This document shows positions 14,004-17,820 of a DNA stretch of 17,820 nt, piece after piece. This DNA is from Candidatus Rifleibacteriota bacterium. Its GTDB lineage: Bacteria > UBP17 > UBA6191 > JACPRK01. Position 1 is the first letter of the stretch. Each line of letters starts with the position of its first letter. The stretch lies in assembly GCA_016213865.1 (NCBI GenBank), contig JACQZL010000393.1, positions 1 through 17,820 of the forward strand, given 5' to 3'. Both the position numbers and the translations under genes were made by a program. Under the pieces are notes generated by a model that saw nothing but the letters and a program-made list of their open reading frames with translations, did no database searches and had not been told where the DNA came from.

Positions 14004-14398
14004 GGCGTCGCCCCCAGCGCCTTGACAGACGCTTTCTCCGCCCTGCGCACCTCCTCGAGCTGCCGGGACAACCCTCCTCCTCGCGCGAGGGCCTCCTGGG
14101 CTTCATCCAGACGCCGGCGCCATCGGACGAGTGCGGTGTATGTCACACGACAGACCTTGTCTGAGCCCACGACCTCCACGCACCGCTCCCGGTACCGCGC
14201 CTCCGCCCACGCCCAGCTGTTCGCCGACGTCAGCACCGTCCTCCCCGGCGCCGAGCACCCGGTGCCCGCGAGCGACGCTACGAGCGCGACGAGGAGGAAA
14301 AAGTGCCGGGGCTCACACAGCCCGGGAGCCCCGGCGTGGGGGGTGGCACTCCGCGGGGGGACCGCGGAGAGAGGACGTACAGAGACGCGAGGGGTCAT
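14000..14398 (-). CDS. Putative phage lipoprotein (possible outer-membrane spanin)
   Basis: The product has 132 residues from ATG at 14398, in an ATGA overlap with the large terminase stop and preceded by GGAGGGGGAG. After 31 polar residues comes a hydrophobic stretch (FFLLVALVASLAGTG) ending at C48, resembling a lipoprotein signal with a lipobox-like sequence (position -3 is Gly, so not canonical). The mature part is Trp/Arg-rich, then helical and charged (WRRRLDEAQEALARGGGLSR). A lipoprotein beside membrane-anchored coiled-coil genes recalls Rz1-type spanins, although these are usually shorter and Pro-rich. The long N-terminal extension before the signal is odd, and no later ATG, GTG or TTG start was found before it. 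Confidence 0.6.
   Translation of the reverse strand: MTPRVSVRPLSAVPPRSATPHAGAPGLCEPRHFFLLVALVASLAGTGCSAPGRTVLTSANSWAWAEARYRERCVEVVGSDKVCRVTYTALVRWRRRLDEAQEALARGGGLSRQLEEVRRAEKASVKALGATP
14349..14369. repeat. Perfect 8-bp inverted repeat near lipoprotein gene start
   Basis: CTCCGCGG at 14349-14356 is mirrored by CCGCGGAG at 14362-14369 around a 5-base loop (GGGGA). It lies about 30-50 bases inside the lipoprotein gene, so a hairpin in the mRNA could slow or tune its translation. It may also be incidental given the high GC content. Confidence 0.45.
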
Positions 14399-15966
14399 CT
14401 CCCCCTCCGCAGCCGACCAAGGTTCACGGGGTTGAAGCGGGGGCGCTGGGAGGCCTTTCGCTCGGCTTCCCGGGCCGCTTCGTAGGCCTGGTGGCGCGAG
14501 GTGAGGTCCTGCACCGGGATCGCCTTCTCGGCGACCCGCGCCGCGACCTTCTCCCGCACGCTCGGCTCCGGGCCACGGCTCCTATCGACGTACTCGACGG
14601 CATACCGGGTGCCGTCGCACCCGTGGTTGTTGGCGTCGACTGGGACCTCCTTCAGAGGCTTCCCGTCGACCGTCTTCGGCCAGGCGTAGACCTCGAGCTC
14701 CTCGAGCGTGCAGGTCGGCAGATGGCGATCGGAGAGGTCAGGGTCCCGCTCGACGATCGCGTCCTCGAGGAAGTAGATCCGGGGCTTCCCGTCGCCCGCC
14801 GGACGGAACCGCGCCTGTACCTTCTGGATCCCAGCTCCCACTTCCTTGATGGCCGCGCGCGTCGGGATGCCGTGCCGGTGCAGGGTCGCTCGGTCCTCGG
14901 CGTCATGGTCCGCCACGACCGCCTCGAGACCCTGGGCCAGCTCCGGCGGTGCACCGTGAACGCCCGAGAGGTCTCGGAGCGCAATCCCCTCCGCCCTCAA
15001 AAGCGCCTTGATGTCCTGCGCGAAATCCTCGACCAGGCGTTGCGTCTGGTAGAGCTCCCTCGAGAGGTACATCCGCCCGTCGTGGTCGATTCCCCAGAGC
15101 TGGAACACGCTGGGGTTCGTAAAACCCCAGTCGATAGAGCCGACGTACCGCGAGCACTTCGGCATCCCGGCCCGGGCAATGAGGTGGATGGACCGCGAGA
15201 ACCCGTCGTAGACCACGCCCTCAGCCGCCACCCAGCGCCCGTACCGGAGCCTCTCCTTCCGCACGCCGGTCAGAGAGTCGAGGATCCGCATGGTGCGGAC
15301 GCCCTGCTCCGTGAGGTGCCCGTCGTCGTCGTAGAGGCTCGGGTTGTCCTCGTGCCGGCTCTGGAGCACCTTGAGCTCGGGCCGCTTGAGGATCCAGTGG
15401 TTCGGCCCTTCCGGGTTGCAATCACCGAAAATCATGGGCGAAGGCGTCTTCGCCCCGCGGCCCGTGCACCGTGTGGTCAGGGTCTCGAAATCCTGGAGCA
15501 ACAGCTGCTCCAGCTGATTAACACAAATCCAGTCCCGCTCTCCCGAGAGCACCTTCCCCGGACGGTCCATACCGCCGACGTACAGGACCGAGCCGTTCGC
15601 GTACTGGTAGAACTCCGGATGCCTCCCTCCGTAGGCCTCGACGCCACCGCCCACCCTCGAAAGCCGCTCGAACGTCTGGAGGACGGTCCCTCCCATGTCG
15701 CCTCTGACTTTCCGCACGACGGCGGCCCGCGCTCCCGGAGTCGAGCGGAGGAGCTGGTCGAGACGCCACATGCATGCCCATGTTTTCGAGGTCTCGGCCG
15801 GTCCCGCGAGCACCCATTCGTGGTCCTCGATCGTCTGGGCCACGAGCGAACTCCCGCGGAACGTAGGGCACCACAACCTCTTCCGCCGACGGATCTCCTG
15901 CTCCGCCAGGACCGCCATCCGGAGCACGTCATCCCTTGCGTCCGTCGATTCGCTGGCGGAGAGCAT
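14395..15966 (-). CDS. Terminase large subunit (TerL)
   Basis: The product has 523 residues from ATG at 15966, overlapping the small terminase gene by 38 bases and preceded by GAGGA. It is the packaging motor: an N-terminal ATPase and a C-terminal RNase H-like nuclease that cuts concatemeric DNA. A Walker A-like loop lies at residues 55-62 (GPAETSKT), with Ser where Gly is usual. The likely Walker B region is around 145-153 (DWICVNQLE). The coupling motif is GDCNPEGPNHW (181-191). Nuclease acidic residues are probably D279 in GSIDWGFTNP, D353 in VADHDAEDR and D451 in NNHGCDGTRY. The length is normal for the family. The neighbouring small terminase and portal genes confirm the call. Confidence 0.95.
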   Translation of the reverse strand: MLSASESTDARDDVLRMAVLAEQEIRRRKRLWCPTFRGSSLVAQTIEDHEWVLAGPAETSKTWACMWRLDQLLRSTPGARAAVVRKVRGDMGGTVLQTFERLSRVGGGVEAYGGRHPEFYQYANGSVLYVGGMDRPGKVLSGERDWICVNQLEQLLLQDFETLTTRCTGRGAKTPSPMIFGDCNPEGPNHWILKRPELKVLQSRHEDNPSLYDDDGHLTEQGVRTMRILDSLTGVRKERLRYGRWVAAEGVVYDGFSRSIHLIARAGMPKCSRYVGSIDWGFTNPSVFQLWGIDHDGRMYLSRELYQTQRLVEDFAQDIKALLRAEGIALRDLSGVHGAPPELAQGLEAVVADHDAEDRATLHRHGIPTRAAIKEVGAGIQKVQARFRPAGDGKPRIYFLEDAIVERDPDLSDRHLPTCTLEELEVYAWPKTVDGKPLKEVPVDANNHGCDGTRYAVEYVDRSRGPEPSVREKVAARVAEKAIPVQDLTSRHQAYEAAREAERKASQRPRFNPVNLGRLRRGR

Positions 15967-16552
15967 TCAGTTCCTCGTCAGTGAGAGCCTCGAGATCGTG
16001 GGACGACTCCACACGGAGCGGCCCGCCGTCCTCCCCCAGTAGCTCTCGCTTCTGTCCCCAGGTCCCACGCCGCCGCGACTCGAGGTACTTGTGGAGACTC
16101 CCCTCGTACTGCTCGACATCGAACCCGACACGCTCACCCTGGTACCAGACCGGCTTCTTGACCCTGCCCATCGCCAGGTCATACAGGAGGGCCTCGGCGT
16201 CATCGACCGCCGCTTCCTTGGCGTCGTCCCACGCCGCCGCGAACTCCGTAGATGCCGCTCGCGCCGCGTAGACGGTCGCGCGGCAAATCCCGACGGCGTC
16301 GCACGCGGCCTGCACCGCGCCTCCCGCCGAACGCAGCGCCTTCAGGAACGCCGGCTTCCAGTTCAATCCCTTCGGCCCGTACTTGCTGCGCGCCGCGGGC
16401 GCCTCGGGATACGGTTTCGGCCCGCTTTTCCCTCGCGCGCGTAGGGGCGTCTGGTCTCGTCCGGGCTTACCGCCTCGAGGCGACGGCTTCCGAGGCTTCG
16501 TCCCCTTCGCCGCGGGCGCCCGCTTCCTCCAGGAGCTCTTCACGCAGCCCAT
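15929..16552 (-). CDS. Terminase small subunit (TerS), DNA-recognition component
   Basis: The product has 207 residues from ATG at 16552. TerS binds the packaging start site and recruits the large subunit. Residues 1-65 are basic, Pro/Gly-rich and probably disordered (TKPRKPSPRGGKPGRDQ). Residues about 68-100 (FLKALRSAGGAVQAACDAVG, then ICRATVYAARAAS) form a helix-turn-helix typical of TerS. The next helices and the C-terminal region (HKYLESRRRGTWGQKRELLG) are consistent with the oligomerisation and TerL-binding parts. The gene directly precedes TerL. No good ribosome site lies at a standard distance from the ATG (GGAGG is 17 bases away), so the start is somewhat uncertain. Confidence 0.78.
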   Translation of the reverse strand: MGCVKSSWRKRAPAAKGTKPRKPSPRGGKPGRDQTPLRARGKSGPKPYPEAPAARSKYGPKGLNWKPAFLKALRSAGGAVQAACDAVGICRATVYAARAASTEFAAAWDDAKEAAVDDAEALLYDLAMGRVKKPVWYQGERVGFDVEQYEGSLHKYLESRRRGTWGQKRELLGEDGGPLRVESSHDLEALTDEELNALRQRIDGRKG

Positions 16553-16610
16553 GGTGCACGATCACCGTCCCTCCGGAGCCCACTCCTTGTCCCGCTTGGG
16601 ACCACTTATT

Positions 16611-16621
16611 ATTTCGGAAAT
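16611..16621. promoter_or_regulatory. Possible operator palindrome
   Basis: ATTTC and GAAAT flank a single base, forming a two-fold symmetric 11-mer in the divergent region, 15 bases upstream of the plus-strand -35 element and about 60 bases upstream of the minus-strand terminase start. Repressor sites often have this form, but no regulator is identified. Confidence 0.35.
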
Positions 16622-16635
16622 TCTCACGCGGCCCC

Positions 16636-16664
16636 TTGACAACCGGAGCGCTCAGGATTATATT
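16636..16664 (+). promoter_or_regulatory. Near-consensus sigma70-type promoter
   Basis: A perfect TTGACA (16636-16641) and TATATT (16659-16664) are separated by exactly 17 bases. Transcription would start at about 16671, giving a very short leader of about 12 bases before the preferred ATG at 16683. Confidence 0.85.
16657..16662 (-). promoter_or_regulatory. Minus-strand TATAAT -10 candidate
   Basis: The complement of ATTATA at 16657-16662 reads TATAAT and overlaps the plus-strand -10. No good -35 is visible about 17-18 bases upstream (CATGGT/TCATGG), so this would be a weak or activator-dependent promoter. It would feed the terminase genes. Confidence 0.4.
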
Positions 16665-16682
16665 GAGGGTATGGAGGCCACC

Positions 16683-17441
16683 ATGACGATCACCGCCCGA
16701 TATCCCGGCAGCTGCGCACGATGTGGCCGAGAGATCCGCCCTGGCGCCCAGATCGAGTGGACCCGGGGTGGCTCCTCACGTCACGCGACCTGCCCCGGCC
16801 GACCCCAGTCCACGGACACCCGACCCTCCCCTCCCGTCGCCCTGGTCCCCGGCGGCGCGCAGGCGCCCGCCGGTCGCACCCGTCGTCCCGCCTCCTGCGA
16901 GCGCTGCGGCTCCTGGCTGGGCGCCGGGGAGGGCGCGCTCGTCCACTGCCTCGAGGACTCCGGATGTCGGCGGCATCACGATGAGTCGGGATGGCACGTC
17001 TACTGCCTGCCGACCGACGCTGCCGGATGCGCCGGGCGGCAAGCGGCGAGGAGAGCCGAGGCGACCAGGGCGGCCCAGATCGTGGCCGATGTCGAGGCGA
17101 TCCTCCCCCTCCAGTGGGCCGACCGGCACCCGGCCGCGATGGACCGGACGTCGGATGATGCCGCACTCCAGGCATGGAGGGCCGCTAAAGCGGCCGCGAC
17201 CCTGACGGTCACGGTCTCGCCGAGCTCCTGTGGGACCGACCAGGGCTCGCTCGCGGTCGTGGGGGAAGACGCGGTCGTCTACCACGGCGGGTACTCCGAC
17301 GACTACCGCGCCACCGTCAGGCGCATCCCGGGCGGGGCTGAGGGATACCTGACGGCGCTCCAGGCCGTCGTCCCGGAGACAGGCTGGGCCGGGCAGCCGG
17401 TCTCGATCGGCCGGCACCATATCACCGTGACCCGCGCCTAG
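16683..17441 (+). CDS. Double zinc-motif protein of unknown function
   Basis: From ATG at 16683 the product is 252 residues. This start is preferred because GGAGG (16673-16677) lies 5 bases upstream. An in-frame ATG at 16671 coincides with the predicted transcription start and would need leaderless initiation. Two Cys/His clusters are seen: C11-x2-C14, H34-x2-C37 (SCARCGREIRPGAQI, then SRHATC), typical of small treble-clef domains in phage accessory proteins; and C72-x2-C75 with C89, C95, H98-H99, H105, C108 and C116. A Pro/Arg-rich linker joins them. Residues about 118-175 are helical and 172-250 are strand-rich. DNA or protein binding is likely, but the family is unknown. It is the first gene of an accessory operon. 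Confidence 0.75.
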   Translation: MTITARYPGSCARCGREIRPGAQIEWTRGGSSRHATCPGRPQSTDTRPSPPVALVPGGAQAPAGRTRRPASCERCGSWLGAGEGALVHCLEDSGCRRHHDESGWHVYCLPTDAAGCAGRQAARRAEATRAAQIVADVEAILPLQWADRHPAAMDRTSDDAALQAWRAAKAAATLTVTVSPSSCGTDQGSLAVVGEDAVVYHGGYSDDYRATVRRIPGGAEGYLTALQAVVPETGWAGQPVSIGRHHITVTRA

Positions 17442-17461
17442 AGCGCGCAGAGGAGGCTGAC

Positions 17462-17650
17462 ATGGCACAGACCCCGACCTACGTTGTCGGCGCCTACGGC
17501 AATTACGGGGGATGGACGGTCGTGACCCTTGCCGCCGCCCTCCGCCCCCACCTGACCACCCTCGCCGCCCGCGCACTCGGCTCCCTCGGAGGCCGGGCTG
17601 GCACCGAGGCTCAGCACGAGGCACGCAGGGCGAACGGGCAGGAGGGCTGA
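17462..17650 (+). CDS. 62-residue protein of unknown function
   Basis: ATG at 17462 is preceded by a strong GAGGAGG site about 6 bases upstream, and the gene starts 20 bases after the zinc-motif gene, implying one operon. The N-terminus (MAQTPTYVVGAYGNYGGWTV) is Gly/Tyr-rich, followed by an Ala/Leu-rich amphipathic helix (VTLAAALRPHLTTLAARALG) that is not long enough for a confident membrane segment. The C-terminus is polar. No family is recognised. Confidence 0.6.
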   Translation: MAQTPTYVVGAYGNYGGWTVVTLAAALRPHLTTLAARALGSLGGRAGTEAQHEARRANGQEG

Positions 17651-17653
17651 GCC

Positions 17654-17788
17654 ATGACGACCCGCGACCACACTCACCGCCCCCTCCCAGCAGCTCACGA
17701 AATCGTGGGGTGGACCCACTGCGTCGCGCCCGATGCGCACACGGACGAGAGGGCGCACGGAGGGGTAACCTACGTCGATCGTTGCTGA
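17654..17788 (+). CDS. Small His-rich protein, possibly truncated at an in-frame TGA
   Basis: ATG at 17654 follows the upstream stop by 3 bases; GAGGG about 9 bases before it may be the ribosome site. The 44 residues include several His and a HGGVTYVDRC ending. Directly after the TGA (17786-17788) the same frame continues C-G-A-V-R-R-A-E-G-C to the window edge. A C-x-C-G-A-x-R pattern after an H-G-G-V-x-x-V-x-R-C segment resembles a small Cys-motif protein type I recall from phage genomes. This suggests that the stop interrupts a longer protein, either by mutation, by sequencing error or by readthrough. As written, the 44-residue product is the supported one. Confidence 0.55.
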   Translation: MTTRDHTHRPLPAAHEIVGWTHCVAPDAHTDERAHGGVTYVDRC

Positions 17789-17820
17789 TGCGGCGCCGTC
17801 AGGCGTGCAGAGGGGTGTCA
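17788..17820 (+). CDS. Possible next gene start, cut by the right edge
   Basis: A TGATG junction puts an ATG at 17788, coding MRRRQACRGVS before the window ends. It has no independent support beyond the overlap. The competing view is that this DNA is the tail of the preceding gene read through the TGA (C-G-A-V-R-R in that frame). Confidence 0.2.
   Translation, partial: MRRRQACRGVS

Larger units (their letters stand above)
16553..16670. promoter_or_regulatory. Divergent control region between virion and accessory gene series
   Basis: This 118-bp region separates the minus-strand terminase series from the plus-strand zinc-protein series. It is the most AT-rich stretch near a gene boundary. 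It contains a plus-strand promoter (16636-16664), a minus-strand TATAAT at 16657-16662, and the interrupted palindrome ATTTCGGAAAT at 16611-16621 that may be an operator. Both arms could be controlled from here. Confidence 0.65.

Noticed and set aside
14022..14027. TTGACA on the plus strand
   Set aside because: It has no -10 element at 16-18 bases and is antisense inside the lipoprotein gene. A similar TTGACA at 1186-1191 also lacks a -10.
14131..15984. Plus-strand open frame of 617 codons opposite the large terminase
   Set aside because: It mirrors a clear terminase gene, and its composition (Arg/Pro/His-rich) and lack of motifs mark it as a shadow.
1..17820. tRNA genes, CRISPR arrays, insertion sequences, integrase or attachment sites
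   Set aside because: Looked for by eye on both strands and none seen. The repeats present are short in-frame coding repeats without CRISPR spacing.

Overview
This GC-rich window is almost certainly the virion-assembly arm of a tailed bacteriophage or prophage. From about 16.55 kb down to position 1, every supported gene lies on the minus strand in one tightly packed series. Most neighbours overlap by a 4-base GTGA or ATGA junction or are separated by only a few bases. The host is a bacterium: there are Shine-Dalgarno sites of the GGAGG type, and one near-consensus sigma70-type promoter (TTGACA, 17 bp, TATATT). The sequence does not identify the phylum.

Layout in the direction of minus-strand transcription: (1) small terminase (15929-16552) and large terminase (14395-15966). 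(2) A block of six small genes (12606-14398): a putative lipoprotein, two small soluble proteins, and three proteins with predicted membrane segments. This block looks like a lysis or membrane cassette, but no endolysin is visible. (3) Portal protein with an embedded zinc-ribbon-like Cys motif (10252-12609), an unknown protein, a small beta-rich protein, an acidic scaffold-like protein and the major capsid protein (6558-7826). (4) Two unknown proteins (one with a Cys/His zinc site), a head-tail adaptor resembling P22 gp4, a small beta-rich protein, and a large beta-rich tail or DNA-plug protein that may resemble P22 gp10 (1712-4111). (5) A 209-residue unknown protein, a GNAT-fold-like protein lacking an obvious acetyl-CoA motif, a proline-rich repeat protein and the start of a second proline/glycine-rich protein cut by the left edge.

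The order portal, scaffold, coat, gp4-like adaptor, gp10-like protein, with no tape measure or tail sheath in the window, best fits a short-tailed (podovirus) architecture. The rest of the genome is not visible, so this is an inference.

To the right, a 118-bp divergent region (16553-16670) carries the strong plus-strand promoter, a perfect TATAAT on the opposite strand overlapping the same AT-rich core, and a small palindrome. It drives a plus-strand series of small accessory genes: a double zinc-motif protein, a 62-residue protein and a 44-residue protein. The third ends at a TGA after which the reading frame continues with a CGAVRR sequence, suggesting an interrupted Cys motif. No tRNA, rRNA, CRISPR array, insertion sequence, integrase or attachment site was recognised. 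No stretch longer than 300 bases lacks a gene.
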